Origin: CBDHFN01 sp965262605
GTDB lineage: Bacteria > Pseudomonadota > Alphaproteobacteria > JASGCL01
Length of the DNA: 64,000 bases
NCBI GenBank assembly: GCA_965262605.1
Contig: CBDHFN010000003.1
Coordinates: 248,001 to 312,000, forward strand
Direction: 5' to 3'
The translations under genes were made by a program, and so were the position numbers. A model generated the notes under the pieces. The model made no database searches, was not told the origin of the DNA, and saw only the letters and a program-made list of their open reading frames with translations. This document shows positions 36,197 to 46,025 of the stretch, one piece after another (the first letter of the stretch is position 1; the number at the start of each line of letters is the position of its first letter).

Positions 36197-37638
36197 AGCC
36201 GCCCTTAGATTCCAATTTAAAAATTGGCGCACGGATTCGCAAACTTCGCAGGGAACTGAAATATAATCAAGCCCAATTTGCCGAAAAATTAAATATTAGC
36301 CATTCTTATTTAAATTTATTGGAAAATAATCATCGGCGACTTTCGTTAAAATTATTGGTGGATATTTCCAAAATTTTTGCCATTTCCCCCGAAGTTTTAA
36401 TTGCCGATGATGACCACCGATTATTTGGTGAATGTATGGAAGTGCTCTCTAACGAGGCATTTGATGAATTTGATATTACAAATCATGAAATAAAAAATTT
36501 TGTTGCCGAAATGCCCAATATTGCCAAGGCAATGGTGAATATAGCCAGAACCCATGTCCAAACGAAACAAGATGTGCAAAAAATTTCCCATTTATTGCAC
36601 CAAAGTGGCGCGTTGCAAGCACCAATTAATCAATCACCCAATGAAATAATCATTGATTTTATGCAAAATCAGAAAAATTATTTTCAAGACTTAGAAGACG
36701 CCGCCCTAAGAATTCGTTATGATATTGGCACAAAATTTATGAAAAATATTCATTTAATTGAATATTTAAATAAAATTCATGGCGTGCAAGTCATTGAAGA
36801 AACCCCCAAACCGAACAGCACCGTGGTTCGCCATTTTGATGAATCCAAAAAAATCTTAATTTTAGCCGATAATTTAATCACTTATACCAAGCATTTTCAA
36901 TTAGCCTATATTATTGCGTGGCTAAGCGGCAATTCCGTGATTAATATGCTTATCAAGAAATTTGGCTTGACTGATGCGGCGGTGCAACCCATGGCAAGCA
37001 CGGTGTTTTGCAATTATCTTGCCGCGGCAATTTTAATGCCATATGAAAATTTTTTGCAATCGGCAATGAAAAACCGCTATGATATTGAGCTGTTGCAAAA
37101 TGAATTTCGGGTAAGTTTTGAACAAATATGCCATCGCTTATCAACCCTTAACCACCCTGATGAAAAATTGCGCGGTATTCCCTTGCATTTTTTTAAAACC
37201 GACAGGGCGGGCAATATGTCCAAAAGATTTTCTTTGTCGGGCATACTAATTTCCAGATTAGGTTCGGCTTGCCCAAGATGGAATATATATAATGCGATTC
37301 AACGACCCGAAGAATTATGCGTTGATATTCAACAATTTCCAGACGGCACAGCTTATATGAATATTTCCCAAGCGATAAAAAAAGGGCAAAGGGGCTATGC
37401 TGGGCATCATGCCTTAGTCGGTATTTGTATTGGTTGTGAAATCAGCCATGCCCATAAATTAGTTTACGCCGACAGGCTTGATATTACTAACCGCAAATCT
37501 TTTCAGCCCATCGGTATTCATTGCCGAATTTGTGAATGGCAAGATTGCCCAGAGCGGGCATATCCTTCGGTGCATAGTAGAAATTCATTAAATCCATTAT
37601 CGCGCGGCATTTCCCCCTTTGATGCCGCTATATCGTGA
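36193..37638 (+). CDS. XRE-family regulator of the short-chain fatty acyl (ScfR/RamB) type
   Basis: A 481-residue transcription factor. An N-terminal XRE helix-turn-helix (IGARIRKLRRELKYNQAQFAEKLNISHSYLN...) is followed by an IrrE-like central region and a C-terminal domain with a Cys cluster (CIGCEISHAHK, HCRICEWQDCPERAYP), the DUF2083-type ending. Family members sense acyl-CoA or related signals and control acetate/propionate and glyoxylate metabolism. The upstream RsbW-like gene overlaps it. hemW follows after a few nucleotides. Confidence 0.85.
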   Translation: MKPPLDSNLKIGARIRKLRRELKYNQAQFAEKLNISHSYLNLLENNHRRLSLKLLVDISKIFAISPEVLIADDDHRLFGECMEVLSNEAFDEFDITNHEIKNFVAEMPNIAKAMVNIARTHVQTKQDVQKISHLLHQSGALQAPINQSPNEIIIDFMQNQKNYFQDLEDAALRIRYDIGTKFMKNIHLIEYLNKIHGVQVIEETPKPNSTVVRHFDESKKILILADNLITYTKHFQLAYIIAWLSGNSVINMLIKKFGLTDAAVQPMASTVFCNYLAAAILMPYENFLQSAMKNRYDIELLQNEFRVSFEQICHRLSTLNHPDEKLRGIPLHFFKTDRAGNMSKRFSLSGILISRLGSACPRWNIYNAIQRPEELCVDIQQFPDGTAYMNISQAIKKGQRGYAGHHALVGICIGCEISHAHKLVYADRLDITNRKSFQPIGIHCRICEWQDCPERAYPSVHSRNSLNPLSRGISPFDAAIS

Positions 37639-37643
37639 ATATT

Positions 37644-38774
37644 ATGCCTAAAAAACCCCTAAGCCTCTATATTCATTACCCTTATTGCATAAAAAAATGC
37701 CCCTATTGCGATTTTAATTCCCATGTTGTCAAGAACCACCAAGACGATGAATATGCGATTGCCATAAAAACCGAACTTGCTTATTACGCGCAATTAACCA
37801 CTGATTATAAAATTACGACAATATTTTTTGGCGGCGGCACGCCTTCGCTTATGGAATGCGGGGTTTGCGCCGAAATTTTGGATTTTATCGCGAAAAAATG
37901 GCAATTAAGCCCAGAAATAGAAATTACCCTTGAAGCCAACAGCGGCGCCACCGATATTGCGAAAATCGCGCAATTTGCCCAATCGGGAATTAATCGCTTG
38001 TCGCTTGGCGTGCAAGCCCTTGAAGATGCTTCGTTAAAAAAATTAGGGCGCATTCATGACGCTAAAACTGCGATTAAAGCCATTGAAGCGGTCAGTAAAA
38101 ATTATAAATTTTGGTCGTTTGATTTAATTTACGCCCGCCCATGGCAAAGCATTAATCAATGGCTTAAAGAATGCCAATTTGCGCTTAGTTTTGCCCCCGA
38201 ACATTTATCATTATACCAATTAACCATTGAACAAGGCACGGATTTTCACCGCTTAGCCCGCCTTGGCAAGTTAAAATGCCCCACCAGCCATAAAGCCGCA
38301 AGAATGTTTGTGCAAACCCGCGAATTATTACAAGCAAATGGCTTGATGGCATATGAAATCAGCAATCACGCGAAAATCGGGCATGAATCGCGCCATAATC
38401 TTAATTATTGGCAATGCGGCGATTGGTTAGGCATCGGCGCAGGCGCGCATAGTCGGCTTAATTTGCAAGGCAAGCGCACCGCCATTGAAAACCACCGATT
38501 ACCGCAAAAATGGCACGAATCAGTCGCTAAAATTGGGCATAGCACAGCCAAACAAGAAATTATTAGCGATGTTGATTATTATCAAGAATTATTAATGATG
38601 GGCTTGCGCATGGAATCGGGCATTAAATTACCGAAAATTTTAAGCGCGCAAATCGCGCAAAAATACCAAGACCTTTGCGAATATGGCTATGCGATTGACA
38701 GCTTACCGCACGCGCGATTAACCTTACAAGGTACGATGCGCTTAAACGCAATTTTAGATTATTTATTAAATTAA
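37644..38774 (+). CDS. hemW: Radical SAM protein HemW
   Basis: A heme chaperone (formerly called an oxygen-independent coproporphyrinogen oxidase-like protein) of about 376 residues that delivers heme to respiratory enzymes. The radical SAM cluster motif is CIKKCPYCDFN: three Cys ligands, with Phe where true HemN has a fourth Cys, which identifies HemW. FFGGGTPSLM is the SAM-binding GGGTP motif, and the HemN C-terminal domain follows (DVDYYQELLMMGLRMESG). A GTG at 37635 gives three extra residues; ATG 37644 is preferred. Confidence 0.92.
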   Translation: MPKKPLSLYIHYPYCIKKCPYCDFNSHVVKNHQDDEYAIAIKTELAYYAQLTTDYKITTIFFGGGTPSLMECGVCAEILDFIAKKWQLSPEIEITLEANSGATDIAKIAQFAQSGINRLSLGVQALEDASLKKLGRIHDAKTAIKAIEAVSKNYKFWSFDLIYARPWQSINQWLKECQFALSFAPEHLSLYQLTIEQGTDFHRLARLGKLKCPTSHKAARMFVQTRELLQANGLMAYEISNHAKIGHESRHNLNYWQCGDWLGIGAGAHSRLNLQGKRTAIENHRLPQKWHESVAKIGHSTAKQEIISDVDYYQELLMMGLRMESGIKLPKILSAQIAQKYQDLCEYGYAIDSLPHARLTLQGTMRLNAILDYLLN

Positions 38775-38798
38775 GTTTTGCGCTTAAATCTTTTAAAC

Positions 38799-40229
38799 TC
38801 AATGCACCAAGACATTGGTAAATTGCCATGGGTCCGATATATCAATCGTTTCATTAAATAAATAAGGGCGATTTTTCAACGGATGCCAATCGGTATAAAA
38901 ACCGCCCACGCGCCCTAAATAAGGAATTTGCACTTTTAATGGTGCGCGGTAATCCATTTCATCGGTTTCTATCACGCCTAATTTAGGGTTTTCAATGGCG
39001 TAAATAATGCCCGCCAAAACTGCGGAACATACTTGCAAGCCCGTTGCATTTTGATTGGGCGCAAGTAATTTCGCTTTTTTATGATGCAAGGTTGACCCAA
39101 ACCAATAAGCATTTTTCTTATGCCCATATAATAAAACTCCCAATTCATCAAAACCATCGGCAATTTTTTCCACGGGCAAGACTAATTTTTCGGCGGGTTC
39201 TTCGGTTGGGCGAATAAACATTTCATCAAGACTTAACCACGCGTCATTGCAAGGGTGATAAGCATAATGGCTGGTGGGGCGATAAATTACTTTGCCATTC
39301 GCGTCTTTAAGCGTATAATAATCAGCGATGGACACAGCTTCATTATGGGTGACCAGCAACCCAAATTGACTGCCAAGGGTGGGGCACCAAGTTCTTACTC
39401 GGGTAGTTGCCCCCGGCTGTTCCAAATAAATACTGGGCGCGTCTTTATCGCGTTGCATTTTGCCTTTGGGTGGTAATGTTTTTTCATGCGTGCCCCAGCC
39501 CAATTCCGCGGGCTGTAATCCTTCGGATATAAAACCATCAACCGACCATGTATTCCAAAACGCGTTATTTGGGCGCGGAGTTTTAGCGTATTGCGTATCC
39601 CTCTCGGCTATATGCACGCCTTTAACGCCTAAATCATGCATTAATTTTGCCCATTGGGACTGGGTTGTTGGTTCATTATCAAGTTTAAAATCAGTATCTT
39701 TGGCAATATTTATCAAAGCTTGCTTGACAAACCAGCTAACCATGCCCGGATTCGCCCCGCAACATGAAATTTGCGTCGCGCATTGCCCGAATGATTTTTG
39801 CGCGGCACGAATTTTCTTGCGCAAGGAATAATTCGTGCGGGCATCATTATCGGCATTTTTATCAAAATAAAATCCCAGCCATGGCTCAACCACTGTGTCT
39901 ATATATAAAGCATTTTCCTGCATACATAATTTTTGAATATCAAATGAATCAACATCAACCGATAAATTCACGCATAATGCTTGCTGATTTTGGCTATTTA
40001 ATAAAGGTTGTAAAATTTCTTGATAATTTTCTTGGGTAATATGCTGTTTAATATGGCGAATATTATTTGCCCGTAAAAATTCGGCATTATCACTAAGCGG
40101 TTCAATAATTGTTAATTTCTGATGGTCAAATTTAATATGCCGTTCAATTAACGGCAAAACACCCCGTCCAATTGATCCATACCCTATCATGATAATATTG
40201 CCATGAAATTGCGTTTGTTTTACAATCAT
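38799..40229 (-). CDS. hss: Homospermidine synthase
   Basis: An NAD-dependent enzyme of 476 residues making sym-homospermidine from putrescine, part of the saccharopine-dehydrogenase-like family. The Rossmann motif is IIMIGYGSIGRGVLPLIERH at residues 12-31. NPGMVSWFVKQAL and NEPTTQSQWAKLMHDLGVKGVHIAERDTQ are typical, and the end DISDPWQFTNVLV is intact. Homospermidine replaces spermidine in many alphaproteobacteria. It is monocistronic and converges with hemW. Confidence 0.93.
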   Translation of the reverse strand: MIVKQTQFHGNIIMIGYGSIGRGVLPLIERHIKFDHQKLTIIEPLSDNAEFLRANNIRHIKQHITQENYQEILQPLLNSQNQQALCVNLSVDVDSFDIQKLCMQENALYIDTVVEPWLGFYFDKNADNDARTNYSLRKKIRAAQKSFGQCATQISCCGANPGMVSWFVKQALINIAKDTDFKLDNEPTTQSQWAKLMHDLGVKGVHIAERDTQYAKTPRPNNAFWNTWSVDGFISEGLQPAELGWGTHEKTLPPKGKMQRDKDAPSIYLEQPGATTRVRTWCPTLGSQFGLLVTHNEAVSIADYYTLKDANGKVIYRPTSHYAYHPCNDAWLSLDEMFIRPTEEPAEKLVLPVEKIADGFDELGVLLYGHKKNAYWFGSTLHHKKAKLLAPNQNATGLQVCSAVLAGIIYAIENPKLGVIETDEMDYRAPLKVQIPYLGRVGGFYTDWHPLKNRPYLFNETIDISDPWQFTNVLVH

Positions 40230-40354
40230 GATTGCCTCCGTTTTGCGTGGCTTTATTCCATAAGTTTAAAAAATTTAAAGTCAAGAAATAATTTTCAGGA
40301 TATTCTTCATTTTTTGATAAAATTTTAGTCCTAGTAAAGCGCAAGCGTCAAATT

Positions 40355-43071
40355 TTATAAAAACAACGAACCATTAGCATCATTCGCCCGCCATAAAATC
40401 GTAATTAAACTTGATTTTATTTGCTGGATAATCACATCATCGGTGATTTTTTGCCCGTTTTCGTCTTGAACATAAAACACATCAACGGCTTGTTCGCCAA
40501 AAGTCGCAATTTTCGCAAAATAAATGGTGATATTTAATGCCAATAACGCGCGGCAAATCATGAATAATAACCCGGTTCTATCGCGCCCTTGAATTTCAAT
40601 TAACGAATATTTTTGTGATGCTTGGTTTAAAATTTCCACCACGGGATTGACCATAAAAACATCATGGCGCGATGCGGTGCGCATCTCAATTTTCTTTTGA
40701 ATTTCGCTCAACGGATCCAAGGATTCAAAAATTATTTTTTGCAAATAATGCTTTAATTTTGCTTGTGTTGCAAAATTTGTAAGCTCTTGATGCAAGGATT
40801 GCACCTTGAAAACATCTAAAATAAAATTTTCGTGAAAATTATAAATGCGCGCATTCATCACATTAAAACCCATAATTGCCAAAGCCCCAGAAATATCGGT
40901 TAATAAGCCTTTTTTATCAGGACAGAAAATCGCAATTTCGCAAATCGCGTCTTTGGGAATATCGGTGAAATTAATCGCTAAATTCTGGGGGTCGTTTAAG
41001 CCCTTGACAATCAAGCTGATATGGTGGTGAAGCAAGTCAAGGGGTTGCGATTGGTAATAAGCAATCGGAATAATTTGCGTGATTTTATTGGTGATTTCTT
41101 GGTTGGTAATATTTAAATCTTGGCATATTTCGGTTAAATTTATCACAAAATTACTGGCGGTATTATCATCGCTAAACGCTAAAATTTGCATGGTGCGCTT
41201 AAATAATTTATTGATTAAATTAGCCTTCCAATTATTCCAAACCGAAGGACCAACGGCTGTAATATCTGCCACCGTTAAAATCATCAAAAGCCTAAGCCTT
41301 TCTTCGCTTTTTGCGAAATTCGCAAATTCTTCAATAGTTTGATTATCGTCAAGATCGCGCCGAAATGCCGTATCGGATAATTTTAAATGAAACCGCACAA
41401 GCCATGCAATTAATTCGGTATTTGGCGCATCAAATTCTAATTGCGGGCATAAATCTAAGGCAATTTGAGCGCCAACTTCGCTATGGTCGCCCGGGCGACC
41501 CTTAGCTATATCATGCAAAAAACCGCCATATATAATGCTTGTCGGTGATGAATTTTTTGAAATTCTTGGGTTGCCAGTGGAAATTTTTCGCGAAATTCAC
41601 CGCATTCAATATTATTTAAATTTTCAATGGCAAGAATTGTATGTTCATCGGTCGTATAAGAATGATACATATTATATTGCATTTGGGCGACTATTGCGCC
41701 AAATTGCGGGATTAACCTGCCTAAAATTTTGGTCTCATTCATCATGCGTAAAGTCTGTGATTGATGCTTGGGGGCGCATAAAATTGCCATAAATTTTTGC
41801 ACGGCTTGGGTGCCTAATTCATGCAGGCTTGGAATTTTAGGGGCAAGATTATCCAATATCGTAAAAGCATGGGGGTGAATTTTTAATTGATGCTGATTAA
41901 TTACCCCAAAAAAATCTAAGAATCTTAAATTATCATGGTTAAAATTTTCAAGATGATCAATGTTTAATCGTTCTGATTCAAGAATAAAACCATCAATTTT
42001 ACGGATAGTTGCTTTGTGAAACAGCGAAAATTTCGCTTGAGTTTTCGTATAATATTTCGTCCATCGCAAAAATTTTGCGAATTAATGCGCCATTTTTTTG
42101 TAAATATAAAAAATATTGGCGCATAAATACTTCAACCGCGCGTAATTGGCGGGCTTTATATTTTAATGCCCCCGAAATTTCATGTTGCAAGTCAAAGGCT
42201 AAAATATCGCCGCCATTTTTGCGTAATAAATGGGCTTGAATCCGAATTTTCAACATAAAATCTTCAATTTTGCGTAATTTTTGCCATTCGCTTGGCGGGT
42301 AATATTCTTGCCAAAGCGATTTTTCCCAGCGATTTCGCATAAGCAAATGGCATGATTTTTTTCCGCCCAGCGCACGAAAATGGCAATCGCGCAATGCGCC
42401 CTTACCCTCTTTGATATTGGGCTCTAACATATAGCGATTAGCGTGGTTTTTAATTCTTGTTTGCCGTTCGGTTTTTTTATCTTGCCATAATTGCAAAGCA
42501 TTTTTAGATAAATATTGCCCAATTTCGCCATGGAATTTTGCGCCAATATTGCCATTACCCATGATTAATCTGGCATCAATGAGCGATGTAAATAAAGTAT
42601 GGTCTTGGTTAATATCTTGGCTTAACTGCCCAAACTGATATGATACGCAATGAATTTTAACGCCTAAATCCCAAAAATATATGATATTTGTTGTTGATAA
42701 ATTTCCATCGCCAATTGCGCCTCTTTTGCGCCAAAAATCAGCACATCGCAATCAGAATTGGGGCATAATTCCGCCCTGCCATAACCGCCAAGCGCAAATA
42801 TTCCCAAATTTTGGTATGTTTTATGAGGGATTTGTTGGTTTTTTTGCGCAATATCAACGATAATACGGATAATATCATCCATTAAATTTGTTAAGGCATT
42901 ACAATATTTGCGGGCGTTATGATGAAGATTAAATTCAGAATTATATTGCGACTTTTCTTGCAAAAAAAGTTCTTTTAACTTGCCCGCGGTAATTTTGCCT
43001 TCATCATCCGTAATGATTTTTGCCCAATCTAAACGCAACGAAGGCAATTTAAATTCCTTTTTCGGCTTCAA
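40355..43071 (-). CDS. glnD: Bifunctional uridylyltransferase/uridylyl-removing enzyme GlnD (three frameshifts)
   Basis: The nitrogen sensor that uridylylates PII, about 905 residues when frames are joined. Domains in order: nucleotidyltransferase GGYGRAELCPNSDCDVLIF near the N-terminus, the GlnE/GlnD helical region, an HD hydrolase (YTTDEHTILAI, LHDIAKGRPGDHSEVGA) and two C-terminal ACT domains (CPDKKGLLTDISGALAIMGF; GRDRTGLLFMICRALLALN). The frame breaks near 42675 (T run), 42010-42035 and 41515 (T run). Two breaks are cured by adding a T to a homopolymer. The start is TTG at 43071, overlapping the upstream zinc-ribbon gene by 23 nt. Regulation by nitrogen is expected. Confidence 0.85.
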
Positions 43072-43906
43072 TATCGGTTACAAACACAAAAACAAGCGTA
43101 TGCGCATTGCTGGGAACTTCCGTGAATTGCGTGTAATATGCGATGGATGAGCCCGGGGCGATAATGGTATCATCGGGTTTGAAAATACCATTTGGGTGCT
43201 GGCAAATATTCGCCATTTTTTGTCTTGAATCCACCGCGAATTGCGGGCACAACCATTTTCATCATTTGTTGAATTTTTAATTAACCCTTTGGCAACATAA
43301 ACCTTAACATTACCATTTTGTTCTGATTCAATCGTAGGTTCAGAAATTACTAAACCATGCCCAACCGATTGCTTGGTAATGCCAATCATGGAATAATAAT
43401 AAGTCGCCCCCGGATAATATTCGGTAATAAGGCTGTTTGAGAGCACAAAAACCCGCAGCTAATAAAATAACCAAAATAAAATAACTGCTCCACATGATTC
43501 TGGCGTTGCGTTTGGATATAACCGATTCTACTCCGCTATTTTCCATTAAAGCTTCGTCTTTAAGGCTTGGTTCTGATTTTTGCAATTCATCGTTCATCAT
43601 GGCATCGTTGTTGCCCACCATATTTGCGCCCATATTTGCGCCCATATTGGTATTTAACGGCGGCGTGTTATTCATGATGTTATTATCGGGTATTTTGCTA
43701 ATTGGCGCGCCGCCTTGGGCTGACATATCAAATGCTTGGGGTTTGGCAAGATTCGGGTCCGTAATTGCGCCGTCATCAAGCGCATCTTTACTAGTAACTT
43801 GCCATTGATGATTGCATTTTGAACAACGAACTTGCCGGGGTTTATCGCTAAGCGCGCCGGCGGGCACGGTAAATTCTGCTGCACAATTTGGACATGCTAA
43901 ACGCAT
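43049..43906 (-). CDS. Zinc-ribbon membrane protein with DUF3426-like periplasmic domain (two frameshifts)
   Basis: An alphaproteobacterial protein of about 285 residues. The N-terminus has the MJ0042-type zinc ribbon (CPNCAAEF and CSKCNHQW), a Met/Asn/Gly-rich linker, one transmembrane helix (WSSYFILVILLAAGF) and a C-terminal domain. The frame is broken at about 43450 (a T run) and 43250; joined parts give LSNSLITEYYPGATYYYSMIGITKQSV and KVYVAKGLIKNSTND then FAVDSRQKMANI. The IND-to-PPG pattern (FKPDDTIIAPGSSIAYY) resembles DUF3426. It overlaps glnD by 23 nt. Confidence 0.75.
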
Positions 43907-44302
43907 AATAAAAGCCTAACCTTAATTTTTTAAATATTTACCAAAATTATAGCAAAATTCATGCAAAAGGCAAGTTAATTTTTTTATACTAATTTGCGTC
44001 AAGAATTAGAAATAATTCTTGACAGCTTCCCTTCGCTAACGCTGCGGATTTTTTTGGCAAAACATGCTATTCAAAGCATGTTTTGATACAATTTCAAAAA
44101 ATTGAAATTGCCCAAAAAATTATATTCGGGGGGTTGGGGGGTGCCGAGCAGGTATTGTTAAAAAACACAATTAAATGAGGGGTTTTTAACAATATCGTAG
44201 CGAACGCAACCACCCAACTGAATAATTATTTTTGACAGCTTCACGCATAATAGTATAGCCTGAATTCGCCAATAAGATTAATTTTAACTGGGGCAAAAAT
44301 AA
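43907..44302. repeat. Repeat-rich catalase upstream region: two nested hairpin elements between direct repeats
   Basis: Element 1 (44050-44119): closing TTTTTTGG/CCcAAAAAA, hairpin arm CAAAACATGCT (44058-44085), second hairpin CAATTTCAA/TTGAAATTG (44089-44110). Element 2 (44133-44219): outer GTTGGGNGGT-type arms and a perfect 12-bp stem TATTGTTAAAAA (44153-44164)/TTTTTAACAATA (44183-44194). The pair is bracketed by direct repeats of AATAATT-N(2-4)-TTGACAGCTTC, left 44011-44029 and right 44221-44242. A TTGACA -35-like hexamer sits in each repeat. Confidence 0.75.
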
Positions 44303-44321
44303 TTTAGAATCATTCTAAATT
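44301..44321. promoter_or_regulatory. Irr-type (Fur-family) operator upstream of catalase
   Basis: A perfect 10-1-10 palindrome AATTTAGAAT-C-ATTCTAAATT. Its core TTTAGAANNNTTCTAAA equals the published alphaproteobacterial Irr-box consensus, and resembles PerR/Fur 7-1-7 sites. It overlaps or precedes the putative -35 (TTGACA, 44326-44331) of the catalase gene. Confidence 0.7.
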
Positions 44322-44352
44322 TCTGTTGACAAGCCGCAAATTATGGTGTAAT

Positions 44353-44367
44353 TGATAATTATTATCA
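44353..44367. promoter_or_regulatory. Perfect 7-1-7 Fur-box-like palindrome upstream of catalase
   Basis: TGATAATTATTATCA matches the 7-1-7 Fur consensus TGATAATNATTATCA exactly. It lies 18 bp before the catalase ATG, over the -10/start region and just upstream of the AAGAAAGG ribosome-binding site, and 32 bp after the Irr-type palindrome. Confidence 0.6.
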
Positions 44368-44385
44368 TTTAAGAAAGGTATTACA

Positions 44386-45814
44386 ATGAAAAAAACATTA
44401 ACTACGGCTTCTGGTGCGCCAGTAAGCGAAAATCAACATAGTATTACGGCTGGGGCGCGGCGGTCCAGTTTTAATGCAAGACACGCATTTAATTGAAAAA
44501 TTAGCCCATTTTAACCGCGAACGCGTCCCTGAACGGGTCGTGCATGCCAAGGGCGCGGGCGCATATGGTGTCCTTAAAAATCACGGCGGATTTATCGCAA
44601 TATACGATAGCCAAAGCCCTACAAAAAGGCAAAGAAACCCCCATGTTTTTGCGATTTTCCACGGTGGCGGGCGGTAAAGATTCCAACGATACGGAACGCG
44701 ACCCGCGCGGTTTTGCCATGAAATTTTATACCGAAGATGGCATTTGGGATTTAGTCGGCAATAACACGCCCGTATTTTTTGAACGCGACCCTTTAAAATT
44801 TCCTGATTTTATTCATTCGCAGAAAAAATGCCCATTTAGCGGTTATAAAAACCCCACTAGAATGTGGGATTATTGGGCAAAAGCTCCCGAAGCATTGCAT
44901 CAAATAACAATTTTATTTTCCGAACGCGGATTGCCCGATGGCTACAGATTTATGAATGGTTATGGTTCGCATACATTTAGCTTATGGAATAATAAACAAG
45001 AAAGATTTTGGGTAAAATTTCATTTTAAATCCATGCAAGGCATTAAAAACCTTACCCCTGCGCAAGCCACGAAATTAGCGGGCGAAAATCCTGATTACGC
45101 GATTCAAGATCTTCACGAAGCGATTGAAGCGAAAAGAATTTCCCAAAATGGCGTTTTATGGTGCAAATTATGCCTGAACTTGATGCCGATAAAATGCCGT
45201 ATAACCCATTTGATTTAACCAAAGTTTGGTCGCATAAAGATTACCCCTTAATAGAAGTTGGCGATTTTGGAACCTTAAATAAAAACCCCAAAAATTATTT
45301 TGCCGAAGTGGAACAAGCGGCGTTTTCACCCGCTAATCTGGTGCCCGGCATTGGGGCTTCGCCCGATAAAATGTTGCAAGCGCGGCTTTTCGCTTATCCA
45401 GACGCGCAAAGATACCGCATCGGTGCCAATTATCAACAATTACCCGTCAATAAACCCCAATGCCCCGTGATGCATTATCAACGCGATGGAGCCATGCGCT
45501 TTGATGGCAATGGTGAATATGATAATTATGAACCAAATGGCTTTGATGGTCCCGTGCAAGATCCAAGCGTTGCCGAACCACCTTTGGCAATTCATGGTTA
45601 TGCTGATAGGCACAATCAACATGCAGGCAATGATGATTTTAGTCAAGCTGGTGATTTATACCGATTATTCAGTGATTCGCAAAAAGATCATCTGGCACAA
45701 AATCTTGCCAATGCTTTTGGCGGGGTAAGCAAAGAAATTATTGAGGCGAACCTTAAACATTTTGATGCTTGCGATAAGGATTATGGCGCACGGATTCGCA
45801 AATTCCTTAAATAA
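44386..45814 (+). CDS. Monofunctional haem catalase (three frameshifts)
   Basis: Disproportionates hydrogen peroxide; about 476 residues, the size of a small-subunit clade 3 catalase. The start MKKTLTTASGAPVSENQHSITAG is followed after a one-base change near 44460 by GPVLMQDTHLIEKLAHFNRERVPERVVHAKGAGAYG with the catalytic His. A second shift near 44577 (A run) gives ITADLSQYTIAKALQKG, and a third near 45160 gives VQIMPELDADKMPYNPFDLTKVW. The haem-ligand Tyr is in RLFAYPDAQRYRIG. Frames joined restore a complete protein. Two Fur-family operators precede it. The frames may be sequencing errors; otherwise this is a pseudogene. Confidence 0.85.
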
Positions 45815-45902
45815 TGATGGTATAATTTTAAACAAATTGATAAATCAGGGTTTGTTAAAAAAACGCTTGCATTTATTGCTAATTTTTGATTTAACAAATA
45901 TG

Positions 45903-45998
45903 GAAAAATTGCTTGGTTAGGCAAAGGGTTGAAAACCCGGTCAGATTCGGAAGAAAGCAGCCGTATTAACTTTATTTGGGTTAGCCGAGTGATTTTTC
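45903..45998 (+). ncRNA. ffs: Signal recognition particle RNA (small 4.5S type)
   Basis: The terminal domain shows the diagnostic apical loop CGGAAGAAAGCAGCCG (about 45948-45963), where the consensus GGAAG tetraloop and internal AGCAGCC loop are recognisable. The ends pair as a 16-bp stem: GAAAAATTGCTTGGTT with AGCCGAGTGATTTTTC, allowing G-U pairs. dnaX begins 28 bp downstream, as in many bacteria. Confidence 0.93.
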
Positions 45999-46025
45999 TA
46001 TATTAAGCTTGGCATTTGAAATATT

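Noticed and set aside
45853..45893. TTTGTTAAA...TTTAACAAA inverted repeat as a terminator or operator before the SRP RNA
   Set aside because: Long loop, no T tract in the right place, and such AT-only inverted repeats are expected by chance in this DNA.
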